Below, piece after piece: positions 54,212 to 64,000 of a stretch of DNA of 64,000 nucleotides (the first letter of the stretch is position 1; each line of letters opens with the position of its first letter). A program made the position numbers and the translations under genes. The DNA is taken from the NCBI RefSeq assembly GCF_965363235.1, contig NC_134848.1:64484681-64548680 (forward strand). Direction: 5' to 3'. Source of the stretch: Mytilus galloprovincialis. Taxonomy: Eukaryota; Mollusca; Bivalvia; Mytilida; Mytilidae. The notes under the pieces were generated by a model that was given only the letters and a program-made list of their open reading frames with translations, had not been told where the DNA came from and made no database searches.

Positions 54212-55706
54212 TTATATTACTTTTTATACAGAAATTTACACACAAAACCCGAAACTTTAGTTGTTTAAATCTAACTAATAAAATTAACGGTACCAATTTT
54301 CTTGCACCAGATGCGCATTTCGACAATACATGTCTCTTCAGTGATGCTCGTGGCCAAAATATTTGAAATCCAAAGCTTAAACAAAAGATGAAGAGCTATA
54401 ATCCAAAAGGTCCAAAAAGTATAGCAGAATCCGTAAAAGGAATCAGAGCTTTGCATGAGGGAGATACATTCCTTAATTTATAATATTTTCTTATATTTTG
54501 TAATAGCAAATTTTAATAACACAAGAAATCCGTATTTTCATGCCAGTACCGAAGAACTGGCTACTGGGCTGGTGATACCCTCGGGGACTAATAGTCCACC
54601 AGCAGAGGCATCGACCCAGTGGTATAATAAAATTAACGGTACCAATTGCACCAGATGCGCATTTCGACAATACATGTTGTTGTTTCTATTATTATTTTAA
54701 AGAAAAAGACAGTACAAGCGCAGATCGAGAAGAGAACCATAATCATGAACTGTTACGAAGAAATAATTATGAACATAAAGGTTGGCACAACATGCGATTT
54801 ATTTCTAAAGCAAACATTTATGTGTTTAACTGAATGCATGTGGTTTACATTTTGTAAACGCAGTAATCGATGTTTGTAAGGGACGAACCATTGTTATGAT
54901 AGGTGTCATAACATAAACAATAAAATTAGAATAAAAATAAATCAGTTTTAATATTCATTTGATGTGGCTCAGTACTTATACATTTTGTCGTTGTGTTATT
55001 GTGCCACTATAGCTGTTTTTTTAAGGTTATATCTATTTGACGTGGCAAGATCTCATTTCATCCCGTCATTTTGTCATTGTGCTGTGGTAAAAAAATATTC
55101 TTTTAACCTTTAAAAACACCAGTGTTTTATTATGTGGTGACTGGAATGTTGTAAAAGTTGAATTTATTAATACATATAATAGAAAACATTTATTTGTTTA
55201 ACCTTTATTGTACAAAAGTTGGACAATTGCAGGATAAAAGCACTTTACTGACAATAATAAATACTTTTATTTAAGTGTTCTGTAAATCCAAGTCAATATG
55301 TTTTTGTATATTTAATTTATTAAAATGCCTAGCAACAAATGTTTCCTGTTTTTTTACTTCATGTTTTGAATTTACTTAAATTAATTATGATCGTGCATTA
55401 TATTCTTGATAATGTGTGACTGGTAGTATATACAAATTAGTTATATTGATAGTTGTATCACAATGGTGCCATTGTCTGCAATTATATTCTATAAAGCAAC
55501 TATAAAGTTGTATTTAATCAATGTATAGTACAGGATTCCAATTTCCCATATAAAAGTGTTACGGAATATATTTTAATTGACTAATGCATTGTGAATTGTT
55601 TAAGTAATGATTTTTTTATACTTCAAATGACAACCTTTTATCGAGATTTAAAGGATAATTGTAACCAAACAAATTCAATTGTAGAAGTTCGATTCACTTT
55701 TAAAAC
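54212..55706. other. Intergenic, repeat fragments
   Basis: R3 variant copies at 54287-54460 (CACCAGATGCGCATTTCGAC, CTCTTCAGTGATGCTCG) and again at 54630-54670. A CGGGGACTAATAGTCCACC repeat edge lies at 54583. The rest is AT-rich with no gene seen. Confidence 0.5.
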
Positions 55707-57130
55707 ATGAAATTTATAACGTTTTTAATTTTTAATGTTCTATCTTGTGATCAGAATTTAACATGCGTGGAAAACTTCCTCTCCAACTGAGCCTTTTTAC
55801 TCTCCTTAAGTTTTGTTCGACGTACTCGTTACTTGTTACATATAAGAAAATGATGCATGCATGTAATTTAACCAATTTCTTCTTTTTAGCAGTAAAAGAG
55901 ACTTCGTTAATTGAATGCGCGAGCACTTGTTCTCAATTTGAAGATTGTAGTAGACTTGCATGGAACTCAACAGAAAAGGAATGCATGCTACATTCCGAGC
56001 TAATGATGACCAGCACCAACTCTATAGTGACTTATTTGGATGTATTCAGTAGAGGATGGAATGCAGGTAATTTTTAGTAAAACATAAAGCTTTTGTTTTG
56101 GGTTCTTTAAATTTCAAAATTGTGATTGATAAACTACATCAATTAAAGGAAAATAGTGGATGCTTGATTAGAATGTTTCAATCGAAAAATACATAAGGTT
56201 AAAATCATATGAACTGTATACAATTTGTGATAGTATGTGTCGATTATTAAGTCTCGATACCACATAGACATAAAAAGATATAAAAACAAAAAAAAAACAT
56301 ATTTTTTTGTTTAGGGGTCAGCTAAAGCACACCTCCTGGTGCGAGAGTTTCTGGTCGTAGAGAAGACCTATAGGTGACTTTTGTTTGCTCATTGGTCGGG
56401 CTGTTGTATCTTTGAATCATTCCTTATTTCCATTTTCAATGTTATGCATTAAAAAAAGTCCTTTATAGCTTGCTGTTTGGTTTGTAATGAGCTAAGGCTC
56501 TATGTTGAAGGCCGTATATTGACCTATCATGATTGAAGCTGGGTGTTGTTTTCCTGCTGCATGATATTTGTTGCTGTCAAAAAGCAGCTGAAACAATGGG
56601 GATTGTTTTCTAATGCAACAGATCCGCAGATTTAAAAAAAAAAATGACTGAAAACCAGTCTCCATAAGTTTATAAAATATATGGGACACAATTCACTAGG
56701 GACTTTTTTCAATTTGTTCAAAGAATACAGAATAAGGGCAATTTTCATACATTGATCACAATATATCACTTGCGATATTTTTTCTGGCAAATAATATTTG
56801 TTCACAAATTAGGATATACCCTCTTTTATTGATGACAGTATATCTACGAATTCCTTTTGATAGAGAGAGTGAATTGTCATCCATATTATACCATAATATA
56901 TAAAAGAATAATAAACATAATGTTAGCTATCTTGAATAATTGTACGGATAAGTCAACATATCTACGCACAAAATATCATATTTTTTTAGACTGCAATATT
57001 GAAGGCTATGACTTTGAGTATACTACACGAACCTGTCTGAAATTGTTTGATGTCCCAGCGGTAAGTTGGACAGAAGCAAGATCAATATGTAAACAGGATG
57101 GCGGAGATCTTATCAGCATAACTACAAAAT
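55707..57130 (+). CDS. Secreted PAN/apple plus C-type lectin protein, partial and interrupted
   Basis: Three pieces are seen. At 55707 an ATG begins a signal peptide, MKFITFLIFNVLSC; its donor is uncertain. Exon 55890-56066 (acceptor CTTTTTAG, donor GCAG|GTAATT) encodes SLIECASTCSQFEDCSR and ECMLHSEL, the cysteine pattern of a PAN/apple domain. Exon 56990 onward (acceptor TTTTTTTAG) joins in phase (G+AC = Asp) and encodes CNIEGYDFEYTTRTCLKLF, then SWTEARSICKQDGGDLISIT, the first third of a C-type lectin fold. The exon is then broken near 57125-57130 by the ISL2EU-like transposon. Such lectins bind sugars in mollusc mucus and immunity. The calcium-binding half would be beyond the insertion, outside the window. 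Confidence 0.65.
55890..56066 (+). CDS. PAN/apple domain exon
   Basis: 177 nt between AG and GTAATT, taking two bases of an incoming codon and leaving one. Five cysteines in a PAN-like arrangement are followed by VTYLDVFSRGWNA. Confidence 0.7.
56067..56989 (+). other. Intron of the lectin gene
   Basis: Carries a diverged R4 fragment (56460-56530, GCTAAGGCTCTATGTTGAAGG split around one mismatch). Otherwise featureless. Confidence 0.5.
56990..57127 (+). CDS. C-type lectin domain exon, 5' part
   Basis: Encodes the first cysteine pair and the alpha-1 helix WTEARSICKQDGGDL of a C-type lectin domain. Host-like sequence stops after ISITT. The following GGCTCTGTTCCGCAATAGC is attributed to the transposon end. 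Confidence 0.7.
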
Positions 57131-57394
57131 GGCTCTGTTCCGCAATAGCAAATCCGGGGGTAATTCCGTATACGTTCCGAAATTAGTATTCCGGTATAAC
57201 TTCCGGGGCGTTCAACTATCATCAGCAGCTAAGATGAACGCAGCATCCTCCACTATGTTCACGAAGAAAAAAAGGTAAGGCAGACATAAATAGCGTTATC
57301 TTACTTCAAGATCTATATTTGATATGTGATATGAGTGCCAAAGGCAACTAGAAGCCCAAATCCAAAATGACATGTTTTTTTTAAAACTTTTTAA

Positions 57395-58290
57395 GCGTAA
57401 CCGTACGTCATTATAGAACCTGGGCCTTGTGGTGCAGGAGCCATTATATACAATAATGAAGAGGAGGAAACAATACAGTACCCTGTATCAAACAGAGGAT
57501 CAATACTACTAGCAGAGCTAGTAGCCATTAAACTTGTGCTGGAAAAAATAGACAATTATAATTACCGTAATGTTAAACAACTTAACATATACTCTGACAG
57601 CCAATCCGCCATAGGCATTATAACCTTAAATTGGAAATCAGAAAACTATCACAAAACCATACAAGAAATCAAAAACAGGAAAATAAAATTGAAACAAAAG
57701 GGTTTTAGTATCAACATCATTTGGACACCGGGGCACTCTGATATAGAGGGAAATGAACAGGCTGACCGTCTAGCAAAAGCAGCGGCAAAAGAGGCAGATA
57801 ATAGGGAGGAAATGTCTTCAATCACGACAAAACAAGACATCAAACAAGCGGCGAGAACGTCAGTCATTCAAAAATGGAAAACACAATGGGAATCTAGTGA
57901 GGTTGGGAGAAGATTTTTTAATCATCACCCAGATGCATCAAAAAGAATCAAACTAGACTTCCCATCAAAAAAACACTTCAATATACTAAACAGTCTCAGA
58001 TCAGGATACTCCAAACTAAAGGGGTATCAACATTTTATTAACAGACATGTAGAAGACAACAAATGTACTTGCGGAGAAATAGAATCTGTAGAACATTTTT
58101 TATTATCTTGTGACAATTACAGTTTGGATAGAGAAAAACTCCGCCAGTCAATATATTTCAAAACAGGAACACTTAATCTAGATCTAGAAGAATTACTTAA
58201 CACAGAAACCAGTGCAGACATACAATATGCAGTGTCCGAGTTTATAGACGATACTAGAAGATTTGATCATTTGTTTTTATAAATCAGTAT
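57395..58290 (+). pseudogene. 5'-truncated LINE: ribonuclease H and C-terminal knuckle
   Basis: An open frame from 57397 to TAA at 58280-58282. It begins IIEPGPCGAGAIIYNNEE, so the first catalytic Asp of ribonuclease H is already lost. It keeps the Glu (LLAELVAIKLVL), the second Asp (IYSDSQSAIG) and the HSDIEGNEQADRLAK block with His and Asp. The C-terminal part has KCTCGEIESVEHFLLSC, the knuckle of I-clade-type non-LTR elements. 5' truncation is usual for such insertions. It lies in the THAP transposase intron and has no internal stop, so it is probably young. Confidence 0.82.
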
Positions 58291-58878
58291 CAACAGCGCC
58301 TACCTAAATTAAAGTGAAAGTACAAAGAGAAAATACAAACGTGATTAATGTATCCAAACGCGCAAGTGACCAAAGTACATATGAGAAAATCAGTGTCAAG
58401 ATGACGCATACTAAAGACTAAAGACTATAGAACCGGTTGGGAACAAACCCTCTACAATACCATATGGTGTTTATACCATTATAGAGGGATGAAATTATCT
58501 CTCAGGAATATTTTTTAGACTGGATTTAAAGAAGAAATTGAATGTCTAGTTATATTGGCTTTAATCTGTATCAATTGTGTTAGTCAGTTACTGGCAGTAA
58601 TATTGCACTTTAGTCAAGTGCTATAAATTGGAATGCCAACTTTTCTGCTAAAATGACAGAACTTTCAATCTATTGTGTACCTATCTGAACACATTTGACC
58701 CCCCCCCCCCCCCTCCAAAAAAAAAGAAGAAGTAAGTTATATTAATACAATGAAAAAAAAATTGATAAAAATTATTTTAAAATTCTAACTGTCTGACAAC
58801 ATATCCAATTATATTACATTGATTGAAATAAAATAATAAAATGACCTTTTTTATCATGTTTATTTTTATATTTTTCAG
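58291..58878 (+). other. LINE 3' tail and remainder of transposase intron
   Basis: No coding content. A poly-C run of 14-15 at 58699-58713 followed by A-rich sequence is present, and a polypyrimidine tract leads to the acceptor at 58877. Confidence 0.5.
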
Positions 58879-60375
58879 CACTGGAAAGAAATATTGTTGT
58901 GTCCCAGGATGCAGTCATACATCTGACAAGATAGGACCAGATGGAACAAAATTTATACTTCACCGTATTCCCATGTCAGAAAAAAAGCCCATATTAAAAA
59001 ACTGTGGATTCAGAGACTTAAAAATGTGAGGGCAAACTTAATTGTTAATGACAGTACAAGAGTTTGTAGTGCTCATTTTGATGGACCATTTACACATGAA
59101 TCAATTCCAACTATCTTTCCTTCTAAGCCAATAAAGAAGGTGACTACACGTCGTCCACTTTTTAGAAAAGAAGTCCATTCAGAAAATACTAATACTGACA
59201 CAGCGGAGTTAGACGAAAATGAAAATATAAAAATACCAAACATTAGTATCATGAAGGATCTTAATATTGCCTCTGACATTGACAAAGTAAATACGTGTTC
59301 ATTCAGGACAAGCTGTACACAAACTGAAATTACTACATTTACAACCAATGCAAGTACATGTACAACAACAGACAATATTGAGACAGATATCAAGATCCAT
59401 TCTGTGAGTGTAGGCATTCAGACAGACTTGCCACAAATAACAATTGAAAATGTGAAACATGATAATGCCAAAGTGAGATTTTACACTGGATTTGTTAATT
59501 TTAGTGTTTTTTGGATGTTCTTTTCAGTACTACTTAAACATGGAGCAGATAAGCTGAATTATTGGGAAGGAGAATCCCGATCCATGGGTGAAAAATCCTA
59601 CCAACAAGAAGGAAATTTAAAACCAGGAAGAAAACGCTTTTTAAGACCAATTGATGAATTCTTTATGGTTATGATGCGATTGCGACTAGGACTTTTGCAG
59701 GAACATTTAGCTGATATTTTTAGAGTGTCTGAATCCACTGTTTCTCGTATAATGAACACTTGGATTAACTTTCTATTTGATAATTGCAAATCATTAGTAA
59801 CCTGGCCAACACGAGAACAAATAGTTTGTAACTTGCCAAAACTTTTCACTGGGCATCCAGATACAAGAATTGTGGTAGATTGCATTAATTTATACATTGA
59901 AAAACCTTCATCATTAAAGGCTCAATGGATGACTTGGTCTGAATACAAGCACTCTAACACCTTCAAGGTACTGATTGGTGTAACACCAAGTGGCATGGTA
60001 ACTTTCATTTCTAGACTGTGGGGAGGAAATGTGTCAGATCGTCACATTGTGCAACATGATGAATTTTTGCCAAAACTTAGCAAAGGAGATGTAATTATGG
60101 CTGATAAGGGCTTCACCGTAGAAGACCTGCTTCCAGCCGATGTGGGACTAAATATGCCACCAAGAGTCTCAACGAAGAAGCAGATGTCACACCTGGAATT
60201 TTTTAAGACCAATAGCATTGCTTCTGCAAGAATAGTTGTGGAAATGAAAATGGAGCAAATAAAAAACTATAATATACTAAACTCTCGTTTACCAATATCT
60301 GAGGCTCATTTATCAGAGCAAATGATTTTCATTTGTGCCGCATTTACAAATTTGTTGCCTCCACTTCTTAAATAA

Positions 60376-61439
60376 AACATGACTAAAATTATACATATAG
60401 TTATTTTCAGTATGTCTGTCATGTCTGTCATTAAAAATAAAACATTTTAAATCATGGGAACTGTTTTAAAAAAAATTAAAACACAAGTTTATTTTAACAA
60501 AATTAATATAGACTTGGTGTATTTTTGTCAAAAGAATCAACACTATTATGAAAGAAATAACCTTTACTTTAATTACCAAATGATTATATTATTTAAAAAC
60601 TTTAACCTACATTTTATAATTCATATAATTTCTTTCAACTGTTCTGTCTGTTGTAAATGGAAAGTGTCAGGAGTGCAACAAAATCTGGGTAAACACGGTG
60701 TTGATATACTATTTTTTTTTATTTATTATTATTGATATTTGAATAATTTTTTTTTGGTATACGCCTTCTAAAAGGGTTACTCTTACATGGAAAGTAATTT
60801 ATCTTCATTTTCTTATCATTTGTTATCATTATAAAATCTTTTTTGAACCTGAGCCTCCAAAAAAATGAGGGAGAAAACGACAAAAAAATGTAAAACAAAC
60901 TGTATTTATGACAGAAACTAATAACTATATTTCCTGCAATTATTTGCAGAGCAAAAAAAAACTGTCAATCTCGGTTTTGAATTCTTTTCAAAAGGTAGTA
61001 AGCAATGTGTTCATGTTATGTTTTTTTTGGTTATATCCTGTTAATAAAAATGATGAAACTTTTTTAATCATTTCTTGATTTTATTGCCCTCTTGGATTTT
61101 ACAAACTTTAATTAACATAGAACCTAAAATTACCAAAGAAAAAGTATTTCAACTCGATTGACAAAAACATTCAGTTCCTGCCTCATTTATTTTAAATTCA
61201 CTTTCATCCGCCATGTCCATCCTCAACAGATGTTGATTTTGGAGAGAAATTTTAGGTGTAAACAGTTTGTCTGTCCATCTGTCAGTCCGACTTATCAGTT
61301 TCTTACTCTTTTTTATATATTTGTTCTTGAAGATATTGATTTGATATTTGGTATATAATTTTATAATGACTCGATTCCTATCAATTTCGAATTTTGTCTT
61401 AAGTCTGATGATTTTGTCCAGAGTTATGGTTCTTGGACT
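60376..61439. other. Transposon interior, no gene seen
   Basis: AT-rich with long A and T runs. A short minus-strand frame near 61145-61230 (MADESEFKINEAGTE) is open but unsupported. Confidence 0.4.
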
Positions 61440-62180
61440 TTTGTTTTGGCATGACTACTTTTATTTTTGTTTGTTTTCTTTATTTTGTACATAAATCAAG
61501 TCATTAGTTTTCTGGTTTCAATTGTTTTACATTTGTCAGTTAGCATGGTTATGGCCTTTTATATCCTACTATGCAATATGGGTTTCACTCACTATTGAAG
61601 GTCATACAGGTCTTTGTAAATTTCTGTGACATTTAAATTTAGTCTCATGTGGAAAATTGTCTCATTGGCAATCATGTACCACATCTTTTTATTAATATTT
61701 ATTTCATTTATACTGACCATGAAAACTTAACTTTGACTATTGAACCCTGGAACTGAGATGAACCGACCAGGCAGTCATGTATCATACAATCGTTTCATTC
61801 AACAAATATAATAAGATAAGAAGAGGGGCTAAATATATATATAGTATGTACATGTACATTGTACCTGAACAAAGGGACAAGAGGTCAGTATCATGAGTCT
61901 ATAGCTAGACTCAATGTTCTGATAGGCATACATAATCTGATGTACAGTAGTTGTCGTTTGTTTATGTAATTTATACGTGTTTTATATAGATTAGACCGTT
62001 GGTTTTCCCGCTTGAATGGTTCTACACGTCTAGTAATTTTGGGGCCCTTTAAAGCTTTTTGTTCAGTGTTAGCCAAGGCTCCGTGTTGAAGGCCGTACAT
62101 TGACCTATAATGGTTTACTTTTATAAATTGTTATTTGGATGGAGAGTTGTCTCATTGGCATTCATACCACATCTTCCGAC
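61440..62180 (+). repeat. Two R4 repeats in direct order
   Basis: 61440-61690 and 61930-62180 both end in GTTGTCTCATTGGCA-type sequence followed by ACCACATCTT. They are separate insertions with different left portions, about 240 bp apart. Confidence 0.75.
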
Positions 62181-62506
62181 ATCTATGATAAACATGATAA
62201 AACACCAAGAACAATGAAGAAGGTTTAAATAATTTAATTAACAATAACACCTTTGATGAATGATGATAACAAATCAATTAATAAACAATGTCATACAGCA
62301 ATAATAAGATTTTCATTTAAGTACAAAAATATGGGGGGAAAAAATATTTCTTACAATTTACAATAATTTGATTTTGGATGTAACGCATCTTCTGATTGGC
62401 TGACGTCGTTTTGTTTATCAGCCCATAGACATAATATAGTCATGTGACCGTGACGTTTTTTCATGATTTACTCCGGTTTAAAATGAAATTTAGAATTAAA
62501 TTATAA

Positions 62507-62655
62507 GAAATAACTGTAATATTTTTTCTGTCTATTCGAAATAACACAAAATATGTGGTGCACACTTTAAAATAACCCGCTACGTGGGTTATTCAGTGTG
62601 CACCACATTTTTTATGTTATTTCTTCATAGACAGAAAAAATATTACAGTTATTCC
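62507..62655. repeat. Long palindrome
   Basis: AATAACTGTAATATTTTTTC at the left is inverted at the right, and GTGGTGCACACT / AGTGTGCACCAC are inverted around the centre AATAACCCGCTACGTGGGTT. Arms are about 70 bp with a few indels. Confidence 0.85.
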
Positions 62656-63829
62656 TTAAATGTCAAAATAATAAATGTTAAAACTCCTAAATCATAAAAA
62701 CGTCATTTCAAAAATCATAATGTAAAAGTCTCAAAAATCAAAATAATCCTCAATAAAAAATTGCCAAAGTAAATAAAAAATATGAATAAGAGCTCGAGAT
62801 GAACTTTAATTTGTCTCAATGCTGCACAATCAACTGGTACATACCAATGGAAAGTCTTATATATAGGTCCAGTATAAAAGAAATGTGTAGTGAGAGGTTA
62901 TTATTATATAGTTTCTGAAACTCTGAAGCCTTTCCAAAATTTGAAAATGCTACTTATATTAAAATAAGAAATAAATCATTTCGACGACATGAAAATAAAA
63001 GTGCTTTGATCAAATAAAGCAAAATTGAAACTACATTAAACAATGGCTCGTCCCATAATGTTTTTGGTAAAACTTATACATCTGTCATAGCCCCATACTA
63101 ATAATATATATAATAACAATTCATGTTTACAAACAAATTATTTGAGTAAACTGTGACATGTCGAGTATTTGCAATATCATACATGTACATGCCATATGCA
63201 TGATAGGTAAAGATAATATTTGCCACTTACATGTAATATAAAACACCAACTCATCCATCAATGACATCTTTTCTACCTTAATAAAAGAATTACTCCGTAA
63301 TACTTTATGCTATAAACTATTGCCATCAACATGATCAAAGTTTTTGGATGTTTTTATGTTTGTTTCATTTACATGTATACAAGTGCCAAAAAATGAGAGA
63401 TAATAGTCATAGAAAAATTTGTTTGTGGTATGATATAACCATGATAACTACCGTATAGTATTAAAAAGACTAAAGGACAAATGTGTGAATAATTACTAGG
63501 AATTAAAAATTATAAGCTTCTCAATGATCAAAATTAATATTTGTCAAACTGCTATATATTCAATGATTTTTTTCTGATAAAGTGTGGTTCAAGTTTTTTT
63601 GAAATTTTTATATTTTTGTCAAAGTCATGAAAGTGTCAAAGTTAATATTTTGTAAAAATTTTATGAAAATTAAATGAGCCAAATAAATTTTAGTCAAGGT
63701 GTTCAGTACCACCTTTTAAAAAAGTAAGGGAACATTTATTGCTGTTTATATTTATATCAGCTATTTTGGATATACATGTATATTAAAGTAGGTTTCTGAT
63801 AGTCAAAATGGTAGTTAACAAGTTAAATT
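62656..63829. other. Transposon interior, no gene seen
   Basis: AT-rich sequence, presumably the 3' flank of the nuclease gene. No repeats matched elsewhere in the window. Confidence 0.45.
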
Positions 63830-64000
63830 TTAATACAGTGGTTTCCCCCGTTCTACTCTCCTTGTAAATATTTCTGGTATAACACAACCAATATAAAATT
63901 CTTTGAGCTTTTGCAACATAGAATTCCATGTAGATTCATCAAAGTTAATTCTCTCTACACTGATACCTTTTTTAGTCCAAATTACAAAATCTACCCAGTT
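63830..64000 (-). CDS. YqaJ-type exonuclease domain protein, C-terminal end (partial)
   Basis: The minus-strand frame is open from the window edge to TAA at 63832-63830. Its 56 residues include NWVDFVIWTKKGISVERI, NFDESTWNSMLQKLKEFY and CVIPEIFTRRVERGK. This matches the C-terminal end of YqaJ/lambda-exonuclease-fold proteins: W-x-D-F...T-K-x-G-x-x-x-E-R-I followed by FY...PEI. Proteins of this kind are encoded by the second gene of ISL2EU transposons, convergent with the THAP-DDE gene here. The catalytic Asp-Glu-Lys core would be upstream, off the window. Confidence 0.75.
   Translation of the reverse strand, partial: NWVDFVIWTKKGISVERINFDESTWNSMLQKLKEFYIGCVIPEIFTRRVERGKPLY

Larger units (their letters stand above)
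57234..60375 (+). pseudogene. THAP-domain DDE transposase (ISL2EU/Harbinger-like), two exons, one frameshift
   Basis: Exon 1 (57234-57274) encodes MNAASSTMFTKKK with donor AAAG|GTAAGG. Exon 2 (58879-60375, acceptor TTTTTCAG) joins in phase (AG+C). It begins a THAP zinc finger: CCVPGCSHT ... NCGF ... RVCSAHFDGPF with C-x4-C and C-x2-H, ending in TIFPSKP. A long Thr-rich linker follows, then a helix-turn-helix (RPIDEFFMVMMRLRLGLL, VSESTVSRIMNTW). The DDE_Tnp_4 core has Asp in VVDCINLYIEKP, VSDRHIVQ and VIMADKGF, and Glu in ARIVVEMKMEQIK. One base is missing in the adenine run at 59019-59023, splitting the THAP domain. Total exon length (1538 nt) is one short of 513 codons, so this is the only frame break. 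It may be a sequencing error. Confidence 0.88.
57128..64000 (+). mobile_element. ISL2EU-like DNA transposon, left part (runs off the window)
   Basis: It begins inside the lectin exon. It contains a THAP-DDE transposase gene on the plus strand (57234-60375) and the end of a YqaJ-type nuclease on the minus strand (63830-64000). This gene pair is the known hallmark of ISL2EU elements. A LINE fragment, R4 repeats and a palindrome are nested in it. The right end is not in the window, so inverted ends and target duplication cannot be checked. The exact left base is uncertain by about 10 bp. Confidence 0.7.

Overview
This window looks like nuclear DNA from a marine mussel, most likely Mytilus or a close relative. 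I base that on AT-rich sequence, intron-rich genes with canonical GT-AG junctions, and many copies of interspersed repeats I recognise from mussel genomes. Examples are the GACGAAACGCGCGTCTGG motif, the AGATGTGGTATGAGTGCC repeat and the GGTTGAACCTGGTTTTG repeat. The species call is inference. Most of the 64 kb is mobile DNA, with pieces of about four host-type genes between it.

Layout. At 2.7-10.6 kb three phase-compatible minus-strand exons encode the signal peptide and start of a secreted animal haem peroxidase, which runs off the left edge. A degenerate zinc-finger/coiled-coil coding remnant (6.5-7.7 kb) lies in its large intron. At 14.2-14.45 kb is a Myb/SANT-like exon, interrupted at its last codon by a 4.6-kb DNA transposon (14452-19053). 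That transposon has perfect 26-bp inverted ends, an AAT duplication and a four-exon, damaged transposase of a family I cannot place. A short cysteine-rich exon follows at 20.5 kb. From 21 to 29.5 kb lie repeats, a degenerate reverse transcriptase (25.5-26.3 kb) and a large repeat unit. A second copy of that unit is split by a 6.3-kb intron-containing piggyBac element (29566-35857), and the unsplit copy serves as an empty-site control. A 772-bp Helitron sits in the piggyBac intron.

From 38 to 40.6 kb there is a tandemly repeated, Helitron-like element. From 41.4 to 46.5 kb a three-exon minus-strand gene encodes an apparently intact 605-residue tyrosine recombinase with every catalytic residue visible. 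Its introns and 3' flank hold a cluster of long near-perfect palindromes. From 47.4 to 51.7 kb there is a tandem duplication carrying an unrecognised broken gene. A second Helitron follows at 52125-53283, then a LINE tail.

At 55.7-57.1 kb exons for a secreted PAN/apple plus C-type lectin protein are interrupted by an ISL2EU-like transposon that runs off the right edge. This element has a THAP-DDE transposase (57234-60375, plus strand) converging on a YqaJ-type nuclease (63830-64000, minus strand). A LINE ribonuclease H fragment is nested in the transposase intron.

Together the window is a nested mobile-element landscape. Several insertions can be dated relative to each other and their ends fixed by splice phase or by duplicated empty sites. 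Many of the reading-frame breaks are single-base changes in homopolymers, so some apparently dead genes may be assembly artefacts.
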